Assembly: GCF_025639885.1 (NCBI RefSeq)
Contig: NZ_CP106738.1
Coordinates: forward strand, 868,001-932,000
DNA length: 64,000 nt
Direction of reading: 5' to 3'
Origin: Roseovarius pelagicus
GTDB lineage: Bacteria > Pseudomonadota > Alphaproteobacteria > Rhodobacterales > Rhodobacteraceae
Shown here: positions 11,201 to 19,161 of the stretch, in pieces
How the letters are laid out: each line of letters begins with the position of its first letter
Numbering within the stretch: the stretch's first letter is position 1
The notes under the pieces: generated by a model
Told to the model about the DNA's origin: nothing
Databases searched by the model: none
What the model saw: the letters and a program-made list of their open reading frames with translations, nothing else
Program-made: the position numbers and the translations under genes

Positions 11201-14200
11201 CTCGCCGCGCCCGCCAAACCATAGGTGTTCGAGAAGACTTCGGATCGAATATCCGCATCGCCGCCTGTTCTCAGCACCAGATCGCTAAGTGCTGTCAGCT
11301 TTGCCTTGCCAAGCTTGATATCCGCATCAGTAGACGTGACTTTGATCGACGAATTTCCGAATGGCAGCACGATGGCGCCACCGGAATCCAGCGACTGGCG
11401 GTCAATCAAGGTGATATCGCTCAAAGCCTCGATGACAAAGGTATCGTCAACCGTTGCCGTATCTATCTGCCTCAAAGCCGCGTTGTCACCAATATCCACC
11501 AGCGTGTCGATTGTCAGTGCCACGTCAGAATCCATCGCCGCAACATCAAGGGCGCCACCAGATCCTGAAACGACGTTAAAGCCATCTTCGGGACGTGCGA
11601 TCTTGTTGATTGCGCCGATTTGCAGGCTGTTTGCGAAAAGCCCGGCGTTCGCGGCAATCTTTGTGTCGACCCGGCTGGTCACATCGGTGTCCATATTGGC
11701 ACCCGACGCCCCCACAAGGCTGGCGTTGACACTATCGACCGTGCTGCCCAGTCCGATGTCACTTTCGCTCTGAATGCGCAGGCTGTCGGCAAAGTATGTA
11801 CCCTTACCGATTGAAAGCAGAGTTTTGGACTTCACATCCAATGTTCCGCCGGCACCCGCCCCAGAGACCAGTCCGCCCGATCCCGATGTTGCCAATAGAT
11901 CGAACATCGGCTGGTTCGTTGCCGTCAGGGCCATCTCGTCGGCAGCGACGAACAGTGCCCCATCGTTGGTATTGACAGTGACGTTGGCACGAGGGGCCGT
12001 GAGCTTGGTCAAAACCACCCCGATGGCGGCCAGCCCACCCTGTTTGCCTGTCGCATCGGCCACGGCCGTTGCGCCTGCCTCACCCGTGGCCACAATGGAC
12101 TCGCCAACGAGCGTGCCGCCAACAGTCGTGGAAACATCGTAGTCCAGCACCGTCGCGGCATCCGCACCATTTCCGGCCAGCAGACCGCCGGCAGAAGACA
12201 CGGCAAAGGCAGCTGCGTTCTCGACCAGCGTATTGGCACTCTCGCCTTCCGGCACTGCATCGGGTTGGAATTTCTTGACCTCGCTGGGCAGGAAGCGGCT
12301 TGTGATCTCGATATCACCCTGCGCGCTCGCGCCTGAACCGATGGTCGTGGCCAAATCTACCTTGGTCGTACTGCGCGCCACCGAAGCACCAACAGTCGCC
12401 AAACCACCGCTAATCCCCTTGGCCTTGGCATAGCTGCTCGCACGGCTTTGGTTGCGGACAGTCAGATCGTCAGCAACGATAGTGACCTTATCCAGAGCAA
12501 TCGTACCGTTACCGGTATTGCTTGCCCGCACATCAACGCCGTTACCATTGAGGATACCGCCAGAACTGGATACCGCCTGCGCATCTGCGCGCGTGTCATC
12601 ACTGGCCGCAAGGCTCACGTTGCCCTTGGTAAATATGACGGACGCGCTGCTATTGTTGAATTCGATCGCCGAGGTCCCGGCGATATCGGCGTGCGATACC
12701 GCTGTTCCGACAGTTAGTCCCGCACTCAGCGACAAATTGAACACATAAGCCCGCACCGCCCCGGACCGCGCAGCATCCAGATTGATACTTGGATTGGAGG
12801 CCGAAAGCGTATTATCAATAAGCGTGCGGTCGCCCATCAACACGCCTTGACCCAGCATTACCTTCGCATCACCGGTCATCCCCGCCACGACGACACCAGC
12901 ACTCGCGGCAGCGATGCCAGCCGCGCCGCCTGTGTAGGCTTCCGCGTCGATGATTGCCTTGCCTTCTCCGACCGCTTTTTGTTTTTCATCAGGCTCGATC
13001 AGCCCGCCAATGGTCGCGCTCAGGCTGACTTGGTCCGCGCCCACCAGCGCCGTGTTGTCGCCAACTGTGATCAGTGCATCGGTTCCGACCGTTGCCTTCA
13101 CCGTCCCCGTCGACGCTCCGGCCCCAAGCGACAGGCTACCAGCGCCGCCAATCTGAGACAGACCGGTATTCGCCAAGGCAAACACGGACAAGGACAGTCC
13201 GGAATTCAAAACGGCATCATCACCGATTTTGATTCTCGCGCCACTGATGTCGCCGGTGGTGCCCAGCGCAACTTTTTGCTGCGTGGCATTGGATTTTGCG
13301 CGGGTATCTGCACCGCCGCCCATCGCTGCGATATTCGCGGCGGAGTTCTGTTTTTCCTCGTCGGTCGCAGCGACCGGGTTGCCGTCCTCATCAGCCTCTT
13401 TCACGGTTTCGGACTGGTCTGCCTTTGCAGCATCCACGGCGGCTGTCGTCAGCTTTGCGGTATCGTCGTCAGATTCTGTTCTGCCACCAATATCGGCGAT
13501 CGCCAATGCGCCAGCGAGGCTGAAACCGCCCGCTGCGACAGAAGCAGCATGGGCCGTAATCATGTCCGTGCTTGTCGCGTTCAATTGGACATTGCCCCCG
13601 GCGATCACCTGCGCGTCGTCAGCGATTTCAATCTTGGCCGCTTGGGCAAGCGCGATGTAATCAAGCGCACCGCCTGCCGCCGCGCCACCAATACCGCCCG
13701 CGCCGGAAATACTGTTCAGCGTCATCGCAACCGTAGCGAACAACCGAGCATCACCATTGACGTCCAGTTTGCTTCCCTCGCCGATGCGCAGTTCGACCTG
13801 CGTTTCACCCTTGGTCACGTTCGCAGACAGCGCCAGCCCGGCTTGTGCGCCCGCCGCGGCACCGATCGCCGTGGTCGTCAGTGTGTTGGCGGCGTCCGCA
13901 ACAATCACAAGGTCGCTCTTGGACGTGATGCCGCTCGCGCGTGTGCCGGATTTGTCCAGCGTCACTTCGGTCTTACCACCTAGCGTCGTGACCACCACGA
14001 CCCCCGCCCCGGCAAGGCTCCCGGCAGCGGCCCCGGTACCACCGACGCTCTTGAATACATTCGTACTGGTCGCATCAAGCCCAACGAAACCAGAGGTCCC
14101 CTTGGTTTCCAGTGTGCTCCCTTTGAGCGCGATAATGGCGTTCGAGGTCACTTCGGTCACGCCCACAGCCCCGGCAAGCGCGGCACCACCACCAGCAACA

Positions 14201-17200
14201 CCGACAGCAGTCAAATCAATCTTGTTATCGACATCTGCCGCCAAGGTAATGCTGCCCGCGCCGGATTTCACATCCGTGCGACCCAGATTAACCAGCGCAT
14301 CCGTCGCGATAAAGGTCGACGCCACAGTCAGCCCGCCTCCGACAGCACCGAGGCCGACACCGTAAGCTTGGTTATTGATTGTCGTGTTGGTGTAGGACGC
14401 GATGCGCGCAGACGCCGTTTTCGCGTTTTCATTCACCATAATGAAACTACGCGCACGCGCATCCGGCGCGGCCCCGATCTTGACCTCATCCGACGCCGTA
14501 TCCGATCCAAGGTTGACCGACGCCTTATCCGCGACAGAGGTATAGACGTAATTGGCCCCGATGCCCGCCAGCAAGGCCGCGCCACCCGTCACGGTGATCA
14601 TGTCGATATTGCTGAGGATATCCGCCTCGATCAACACGCCGTCATGGCGTGTCCCGTCGCCGCCGAATACACTGCCGGTATCCGCCCCCAATCCGAGCGC
14701 CGTGATATTAGACCCTTTGATCGTCACATCGACGGTACTGGCCGTATCATTCACCGTGACAGATGCGCCGATGCCCACCTTGCCACCAACGGCAAAGCTG
14801 CCATTGACCGCCCTGCCGTCACCTGCACCGCCATTGGCGTTAATCCGGCTAGAGGCGGCAGCCCCCAACCGTGCAATGTTGCCAGCGATGATCGTGCTGT
14901 CGCTGACATTGGAAAGCGTCTTTGCACTCAGCTTATTGGTTGCGGCAGAACCGGTAATTGCAACCTTGCCGCCGATGGCACCGGCAATGGCAACCGCGCC
15001 AAAACCGCTGCTGCGCAACAACAGCGTATCATAAGCACCGCGCGTGACGATCCGCGACCCGGTCACGTCCGATTGCAGGGTGTGGGTGTTCTTGTTCACC
15101 GCAATCCCAACACCGATCCCGGCCTTACCTGCCAGTGCCACGCCGCCTGCATCTACATCCTGTCGGGTAAACTCGAATCCGTTGACTCCGAAACCTTCCA
15201 CTTCGGCGTCGACATTGTTCACCACAATGTTCGATTTACCACTCAGGATATTGATCCCGAAACTGCCCGCCAGGCCGATCTTCGCCGCGCCACCCAGAGA
15301 CAGCGCCAGCGCATCCTGATTGACACCATGCTCCGCCGCAAGCGACACGAACGTAGCACCCGAAGGTGATACAGGCAGCAAATCGCCTGCAGCGTCCCGC
15401 TCGCGACCGTCGATCTTGAGATCGCGCAGCGTGGTCGTCATCCGGTCGCCGTTCCGGTTGACGGCAATCGCGGCGCCGCCACCGTTTTCGCCACCTGCAC
15501 CGATCACGCCTGCGGTCGCATCCTGCGTGCGCATGCCGAAATAGCCAATGTTGGCGTCCCGGGTTGCCAGTTGCACCGCCGCGCGCTGGCCAAGAACAGC
15601 GGACCCGACGGTTACATCGGTCACTCGCTTGATGTCATTAAAGACAAGGCCGCCCGCCCCGCCATTATCGCCACCTAATGCACCGGCAATGGCTGTGCCG
15701 TTGATCGTGTCGAACTCATCGGCGCGCACCAGCATCTTGCGAACAAGATGCGTGTCCGTCCCCGTTGTGACCGGCAACAACAGCTCTGACGTGGTCGTGC
15801 CGTAGATAAAGTTCAGCCCAAGCCCAAGTCCGGCGCTGTTTTCACCGGTCAGCGACACGACACCCGCCACGGAATCTATGGTGGAAGAGCGGTTCGCGCG
15901 CACGCTGAAGCCCTGATTGTCGATTTCCCCGTTTGTCACTTTGACACGTGCGCGCAGGGTGTCATTGCGTGGTGTTGTCGGCTCGATCTGCACGGTTTTG
16001 GCCTCGGCCACACTGCTTTGCGCGATGACATTCAACGCCGCTGCAATAGCATCATTCTGCGCCTTGTCACCTGCCGCCCCTCCGGCTGCGATGGGTTTCG
16101 CGTCCCCTGGCTGTTCGCCCTCCAGTTCGGGCTGGGCATCAGCGTCGTCGGGTTTGGTGCCGATCTTGGCAACCACAATCGACGCGGCACCGCCATCATC
16201 CAGTGCTGCCGCTCCGCCAAGCGCCTTGGCTTCAATCGATCCGTCGTCACTTGCGAATACAGTGATTTCGCCCTTGTCGGTCAGCCGTCCCGCCTCCAGA
16301 TCGGCAGTGACCGTGTTGTTGATGATCGCGGCCGTGACAGCCGCCCCCACAGCATTATCGCCGCCGATGGCCAGTGCGCCGGTTAACAGATCCAGATCGC
16401 TGGTCTGCTTGGCCCGCACTGTCACAATACCGGACACACCCAGTTCGCTCGGTTTCAGATCGACTTTGGTCGTGGCGCTGCTGTGGCCTACGACGATTGA
16501 TCCGGCAAGGCTGTTTTCTCTCGCAAAGCCCAGACCCACGGCAAGCGCCTTGATCGTTGCGGTATTGTCGGCGGCAAAGGTCGCGGTACCGTCGGCAAAG
16601 AACCGACCGCCATTCGCCTCGATACTGGTGGTGTTACCAATGACGTTGACCGACAGCGCAGCCCCCGCGCCATCGGCGCTGAGGCTAAGCGCAGCGCCAC
16701 CCGAAAACGCCTTGATGGTCGAGGTGTCGGTTGCCATCAGGGACAATGTGCCGGGCGCACCTTCGGCGTTGAGGATCGCGCCGGTGGCGTCAATGCCAGT
16801 CGTGCCTGTCGTCACGTTGGCCGCAGCAGAGATGCCGATCGCCGAGTCATCAGCCAGCGCGATGCCCGCCGCAAGCGATTGTATTTCGCCGGTAGCCGAC
16901 GCGTTGATGGTAATCGGACCACGGCCCTGCAACAGGGCGTCTGTCAGGGTGATCTTGGCGTCGTTGCCCAACATCAGGTTCAGCGCCAGTGCAGCCCCGC
17001 CCGCGCCATTACCGGAGATGCCGACGCCACCGGACAGGCTCTGGATAAAGCGGTTATTGGTGGCGGACAGCGTGATCACACCGCCGCTAAAGAACGTGGC
17101 CCCCGCAAGCGACAGATTGATAGTGCTGTCGATAACGTTCGACGACGCGCCGAGCGCACCGGCGTATTTTTTCGTACTTCCCGCAGCAGCAACCGAGTAA

Positions 17201-19161
17201 GCGCGGATTTCAGTGTCTGCCGTCGCAGTGGCAGTCAGCGGAACAGCCGCGCCGGGACCAGCGGTTCTGGCGGAAATAGTCGTATCTTCCAGCTTCGCGT
17301 GGCTTGCGTTCTTGACGGTGTTGATAACGACCGCACCGCCCAACGCGTTGCCGCCGCTCCTAGCCACGGAGAGTGCACCACCAGCCGCAAGGATGCTCGT
17401 GCTTTCCTTAGCTGTGACATTAACGCTGTCCGTGGTGATCCGCATATTAGAGACACCGACGCCACGTTTGCCGATTTCGGTCTGCGCGCCACCGATCACT
17501 GTGTTGACAGTAATAGAGCCGGAGAATGCTGTTTTGCCCAGCCCGGCCGAGATGGCAAAGGCGTAGATACTGTCATCCGTCAGCGAATTGGCGACAAAGC
17601 TGCCCGCCGTCACCCTACTGGACGGATCGAGAATGACCTTGGCAGGTCGCATAACCGTGTTAACCGCGATGCCGATCCCCACACCACTGGCCGAAGATGC
17701 GTTCTTGGAAAAATTCAGGCCAGCCGCCCCCGCGATGGAGACTGTCAAAGAAGTGTCCGTCGCCTCAAACTTGGCCTCGCCGCCAATGGTCAGATCGGCA
17801 TCTTCGATGAGCGCATTCGTCTCACCATCCAATGTGGCCACCGCGACAGAACCCGCGACAGCCTTGGAACCCCGCTTGTTCCCCGCACCACCTATCGCGA
17901 TGTTGACAACAGTAGCATCATCCGTCGCCTTGATGGCCAGCACTCCAGCGTCGATGTCGGCCTTGGCGATGCGCGCCGTGACGTTACGGTCATCGACGAG
18001 GATCGAGAACGCCCCGGCAAGCGCGTTGACGTCCTGGCGGTTGCTCAGGCCCACGGCAACGGCACCGGTGGCCGCTGCCACGGTACTGGTATTGCGCGCG
18101 TTAATGATGACGCCGCCAATTGCCTCAACGGTTGCGGGCGTGTTGATCTCTGCCCGGACCTTGTTACCCAGCGCCAGATTTATCGCAGCCGCTCCCGCCA
18201 CGGCCCAACCGGTCCGCGGCTTGCCGCTACCCGCGTCGGCTTGGGGGTCGCCCTCGCCGGGTGCTTCATTGTCGTCCTGGCTCAGTAGTTTGGCGAACTC
18301 ATCATCGCTGAGCAGGAAATCGGCCAGCGCCGCGTCCTGATCATCCGATGCTGTGGTTTTCGCGCCGGCAACAGCAATGGCAATGTCCGCGGAGTTGTTG
18401 GTTGCGTTGATGTTCAGGGTTCTGGCGGACACCGCCGTGTTACCCGATGTGCCCGTCACTGGGGCACCTTCTTTTGCCCCCGGACCAACGCCTGCGTAAA
18501 TATCGCGATCGGTAAAGTTGATCACGCCGGTCGCACCAACAGAAAGGTTTTCAGAAGCCGACAGTGCGCCACCAATGTTGAGCAGCATGGAATCGTCTAC
18601 CGCATTCAGAGTGATCAGGCTGCCGGTCAAATCGGCCGCGCCGCCGACGCGCGCAGTCGTCGTCCCTTGTGATATCCCCAACGCAAGCGATCCGTTGATC
18701 GAACGGTTGTTGCCGCCACCGCCCGCATAAGTGAATAGGGATTGATTGACATTTGCCTGCGACGAAATGGTGACGACCCCATCGGCAGCGACCTTTGCGT
18801 CGTCCTCGATGATTGCATTGGTGGTCGCGGCCGCCCGGCTGAACGACACCGCCCCGCCGATCGCATCACTCACCGGATCTTCGGTTCCGGGAACCTCGGA
18901 GGGCAAGTTCACCAGATGAATAAAGTCACCAGAGATCTTTGCCAGTATGTTGGTCAACGACCCTGACGTGACATCGGCGCCAAAACGAATGATCGCGTCA
19001 ACCTTGTCATCGGTATTGAAGGCATTCATCGACAGAGCCAGAGCAAAACCCTGCTCTTCGTCGTCTTCTTCGTCTTTGGTACCGGGCGTCGCCGCAATAG
19101 CGCGGCTCTGGGTATAGCTGGTGGCAAAGCTGCGTGGATCAACTGCGTCGATCACCTCGAA
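2299..19161 (-). CDS. Giant two-partner-secreted filamentous adhesin, main body (after frameshift)
   Basis: About 5,620 codons that continue the gene starting at 22276; a single extra base near 19160-19161 separates the two parts. The first half is built of repeats of roughly 50 residues, each alternating a Gly/Ala-rich strand (LAGAVAV-like) with a Thr/Asp-rich strand, as expected for a right-handed beta-helix fibre. The pattern fits what NCBI calls leukotoxin LktA family filamentous adhesins. The second half has less regular GDIxLxA-type repeats. Two charged helical insertions (about 7680-8125 and 10450-10612) and several acidic linkers interrupt the helix. I saw no cysteine in the in-frame part. 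No start codon or ribosome site of its own is evident, so it is not a separate gene. Likely role: surface adhesion or aggregation. Confidence 0.8.
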   Translation of the reverse strand, partial: FEVIDAVDPRSFATSYTQSRAIAATPGTKDEEDDEEQGFALALSMNAFNTDDKVDAIIRFGADVTSGSLTNILAKISGDFIHLVNLPSEVPGTEDPVSDAIGGAVSFSRAAATTNAIIEDDAKVAADGVVTISSQANVNQSLFTYAGGGGNNRSINGSLALGISQGTTTARVGGAADLTGSLITLNAVDDSMLLNIGGALSASENLSVGATGVINFTDRDIYAGVGPGAKEGAPVTGTSGNTAVSARTLNINATNNSADIAIAVAGAKTTASDDQDAALADFLLSDDEFAKLLSQDDNEAPGEGDPQADAGSGKPRTGWAVAGAAAINLALGNKVRAEINTPATVEAIGGVIINARNTSTVAAATGAVAVGLSNRQDVNALAGAFSILVDDRNVTARIAKADIDAGVLAIKATDDATVVNIAIGGAGNKRGSKAVAGSVAVATLDGETNALIEDADLTIGGEAKFEATDTSLTVSIAGAAGLNFSKNASSASGVGIGIAVNTVMRPAKVILDPSSRVTAGSFVANSLTDDSIYAFAISAGLGKTAFSGSITVNTVIGGAQTEIGKRGVGVSNMRITTDSVNVTAKESTSILAAGGALSVARSGGNALGGAVVINTVKNASHAKLEDTTISARTAGPGAAVPLTATATADTEIRAYSVAAAGSTKKYAGALGASSNVIDSTINLSLAGATFFSGGVITLSATNNRFIQSLSGGVGISGNGAGGAALALNLMLGNDAKITLTDALLQGRGPITINASATGEIQSLAAGIALADDSAIGISAAANVTTGTTGIDATGAILNAEGAPGTLSLMATDTSTIKAFSGGAALSLSADGAGAALSVNVIGNTTSIEANGGRFFADGTATFAADNTATIKALAVGLGFARENSLAGSIVVGHSSATTKVDLKPSELGVSGIVTVRAKQTSDLDLLTGALAIGGDNAVGAAVTAAIINNTVTADLEAGRLTDKGEITVFASDDGSIEAKALGGAAALDDGGAASIVVAKIGTKPDDADAQPELEGEQPGDAKPIAAGGAAGDKAQNDAIAAALNVIAQSSVAEAKTVQIEPTTPRNDTLRARVKVTNGEIDNQGFSVRANRSSTIDSVAGVVSLTGENSAGLGLGLNFIYGTTTSELLLPVTTGTDTHLVRKMLVRADEFDTINGTAIAGALGGDNGGAGGLVFNDIKRVTDVTVGSAVLGQRAAVQLATRDANIGYFGMRTQDATAGVIGAGGENGGGAAIAVNRNGDRMTTTLRDLKIDGRERDAAGDLLPVSPSGATFVSLAAEHGVNQDALALSLGGAAKIGLAGSFGINILSGKSNIVVNNVDAEVEGFGVNGFEFTRQDVDAGGVALAGKAGIGVGIAVNKNTHTLQSDVTGSRIVTRGAYDTLLLRSSGFGAVAIAGAIGGKVAITGSAATNKLSAKTLSNVSDSTIIAGNIARLGAAASSRINANGGAGDGRAVNGSFAVGGKVGIGASVTVNDTASTVDVTIKGSNITALGLGADTGSVFGGDGTRHDGVLIEADILSNIDMITVTGGAALLAGIGANYVYTSVADKASVNLGSDTASDEVKIGAAPDARARSFIMVNENAKTASARIASYTNTTINNQAYGVGLGAVGGGLTVASTFIATDALVNLGRTDVKSGAGSITLAADVDNKIDLTAVGVAGGGAALAGAVGVTEVTSNAIIALKGSTLETKGTSGFVGLDATSTNVFKSVGGTGAAAGSLAGAGVVVVTTLGGKTEVTLDKSGTRASGITSKSDLVIVADAANTLTTTAIGAAAGAQAGLALSANVTKGETQVELRIGEGSKLDVNGDARLFATVAMTLNSISGAGGIGGAAAGGALDYIALAQAAKIEIADDAQVIAGGNVQLNATSTDMITAHAASVAAGGFSLAGALAIADIGGRTESDDDTAKLTTAAVDAAKADQSETVKEADEDGNPVAATDEEKQNSAANIAAMGGGADTRAKSNATQQKVALGTTGDISGARIKIGDDAVLNSGLSLSVFALANTGLSQIGGAGSLSLGAGASTGTVKATVGTDALITVGDNTALVGADQVSLSATIGGLIEPDEKQKAVGEGKAIIDAEAYTGGAAGIAAASAGVVVAGMTGDAKVMLGQGVLMGDRTLIDNTLSASNPSINLDAARSGAVRAYVFNLSLSAGLTVGTAVSHADIAGTSAIEFNNSSASVIFTKGNVSLAASDDTRADAQAVSSSGGILNGNGVDVRASNTGNGTIALDKVTIVADDLTVRNQSRASSYAKAKGISGGLATVGASVARSTTKVDLATTIGSGASAQGDIEITSRFLPSEVKKFQPDAVPEGESANTLVENAAAFAVSSAGGLLAGNGADAATVLDYDVSTTVGGTLVGESIVATGEAGATAVADATGKQGGLAAIGVVLTKLTAPRANVTVNTNDGALFVAADEMALTATNQPMFDLLATSGSGGLVSGAGAGGTLDVKSKTLLSIGKGTYFADSLRIQSESDIGLGSTVDSVNASLVGASGANMDTDVTSRVDTKIAANAGLFANSLQIGAINKIARPEDGFNVVSGSGGALDVAAMDSDVALTIDTLVDIGDNAALRQIDTATVDDTFVIEALSDITLIDRQSLDSGGAIVLPFGNSSIKVTSTDADIKLGKAKLTALSDLVLRTGGDADIRSEVFSNTYGLAGAASATALAEYEINHGILIDPEAEILTEGNLSLLAGFVGEREQIINVVAEGRAFNRTAVPFSTDPTATATANTRSDVVIGEDSSLRAAGDVDIFAVAGDRTVRGYALGKDFYREAAAEVGTFFNSTIGGGDPVSLDVEIDDSNDVSTNLIELNGLVRAGNRNQRALILDENGKLDNASFGYSDELADGINFEIGAQTSLKFRLDTRIDELRPLVSAAEARIAGIPGASLNRIETRQKAELTNLLERKARAQNVRGALITVEDVTAREGNIDLRADMVSGSTGGKLVAPGDALIDIRTAQASFLVVKDLTISGLDGGIITFNDVRVESAADIVAQARATNPFNIPITLLPANYEVESATDTDPPVINVSTTNSVGFVTVEGEISNLRGVARVVSNQSDIDIRGSVSALTPILAAPNGDFTLTATETLAHIGPDPVARYRDFFNSVALQSAEIAIDENGFNIIGGESRLTFDSHDNDDFTFSRAYDAGAFDRVTSANAVDPGARIQGANVFITADVINIAGAIEAGVVGHAARIAEGLDADIAALEASGATGRKLLFTPVLPGDVVADNSPFIQATVPVFYNLDKDRIEIDDMITRGGQVTIVGKIASTGFGSIEAFDGFGAVTVDSNVRTPVMFGRVDTGGSTEPGQGVEGLVRITDLNRTNSKGAFLTTEYRRGVDADGSQVLRVFDNEQTTVVTDASGNSLAQPSRLVQQITADGARKATYTPIKQAFFFNQLREVKFGENIANAKLSAPENSSFISEPIFTTESDYGVLTSNFALLDLTQPGVNGFPGKIIGDEIFTRHVLKADLPIDILFRGLDRGDVDIDLQGDLLLSDLVRNSTGRTLLVSDLGSLSALNDKVTIVAKELVIGAGRGTVLGASNNALRTNLVPDGTLSVFGRDVVKIHEIAGDMLLESAVSLDSDTGDGSLLELTAAGSILGEKDDANVIIGGDIFLAAGGGRIGGTNGVTRLTVVNTGGAITATAEGDIALTARQGDLNLRDVQSRTGNIQLTVSDGSILDANPIEREDLRTQGELIDLWAGDLALIEGTDSAAARVARQIDGLQAAEQARYVAFWRARKAGKPTDTASLDADSAAVRQRLQANAGDASTLEAFDAQLATLRAEWDAQTDFDPNFQARIPEVLRAEVLADATWTQNELERFVDAGLVRRSAATQIRDEDPNIRAAGDIVLFATKDIGTGLAPLRILGADDDALSTADLAALGAAEVGDIFFDQGNTFVARRDDLNLASTAFDGDVPVGSVVALAGGQNMLLGARTPLQIAAAASSGLTLIKAEGNLTQTDSIFNVAVAGAQVVLEAGRDGSIGTVTTSVEVEITDGGSFDARAGAGIFVAAPEGDLPVASVFSGGDIRLTVLENLTDARPTGAPRIIGSGTLSLTARNIGASDAPIRFELPGDARVVLATGQDAFAETKDDLTLLATSLGGGGRIVSAGAIRVVEDGARTGVIDFGTQSTLTVVAADGLTGTRLGGPDVQGGTLKLTTGGDVGGAFGPLSTALTGFSYTSTGSADAPTSLSISEADNLTISSLTQTAGEGLVTRITLPGDLAIGRITSAQPVDIFMPSGRILGAGSIRAPEVTLVAPGGIGTVAPVPLETDLITARSFGGAINLALNSSFSAPAIGLGDIRTGGDHGLTLTAGNTPVLLARGGALTTIGGDLKLTTGGDFSFSENTFGVQSVNGRVDLMIGGNATLGRVSAGSGLGVTVAKTLTGVPGLEGPMLVTTQAAAVTRLRATDIPGDVLQTQISALDVAITNKNLNVQNTGNLDLVGMSATGDVTIGVDGILRLGTLQTGGRIDLTADAIAEGDTTITATLLKMTTTKGSIGGVDGLTGRFRVSDGAISLSAETDIHVAQLGADFLLRGVVAKGRVQLIAGAGDLRAANISGADIALSAFGDIQGLTGPLAVKTGSFSAGSFAGDINVEFAATPVVVLTQVEAGRDGNIALRQPGGLLRVASGGAVKSIGGDVTLTAASVEIDGTVQTATGSIVLLSQNNIDVSDPNARVDGGFGTLRFDAGSDLILGTVTSAANDDAAMTLIAGGTLRRAIAGRPTRLIAQNGGAVVSVGTVEGAIDVDLARLSISSARSDVTVNAVTDLSITKASSGTGNVTVSGAGVLRVGEITPIPTGTTRLVATNDLFSTDETQLGGARIELQSREGAIGGAAGGAFRFAADDSTIVTARSAGDMSLRNTVGDLRLGVLESGLGGIDVTAARDLILSERVTAGKDQVLTLTATRSITGQGGFTVGRTVTLVAQNGAISDGAGGALRMEVPTTATVEMAAAQNINVALTGGDVRFGNVAAGGNVALDIEDGTLLAGQVSGAEIRLTAANGIGRDKLVTVNGGPVRAITTAGDLRLSFAGAKTARLDAALTAGTGRIELIGRGTDLTIGDRGVRGEGQSVNIDVASLTLDAGVVSQTGDISVETQRALVMRSNTTPITAMAGAATLKVGTDLTVGIVTGNASERRSIDVDVAGDLFLAPGVIGARFIGDARGSDARIRLGRSTVTGPLGFETRLRRLDIVQARGDLHLNNLNSLDLARGIAETGMLEIFAGGSLDFEFAKAADGKKLILAAGGGVHAKSGVVEADDVGIYGFGGSIDQDLFTDMTLETRDGAVVRMFARDRIAVREATGSLTIASVISDNLGVTLFAPEDLTVGLIGSGKAVSVTSGRNLTVNRVGRASVQIEDAVGLGLVRPDFYRTVLAKSPTMLDLVTENRLSVGIATASDKVNMVGRNVMAKLSDATPADGLTVGLTAPGGKFTDSAALTVIGAGPDVLLGDPLSLAASDTSGFGNNWDGTLRLDGVRVGTAAGVTELRTGASRLVVTDTRIGGDTRFIQRDFSLLAQRVFTANSDKDTVQVVTQDMSAVDFEVTNGRNLVTRNLTVLNDVTQSLTAGRTVAEIVEALVVLQADETIVAHNFVVEDEVEGTVGKVLTLRSVTIRGPRGDRIVRLPLIMASSGVPQANGAPG

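Noticed and set aside
2293..18340. Many long plus-strand open frames opposite the adhesin gene (for example 15917-17200 and 16879-18288)
   Set aside because: They have skewed residues (Arg, Ser, Pro, Ala) as expected of the complement of a GC-rich repeat protein, overlap each other in several frames and resemble no family.
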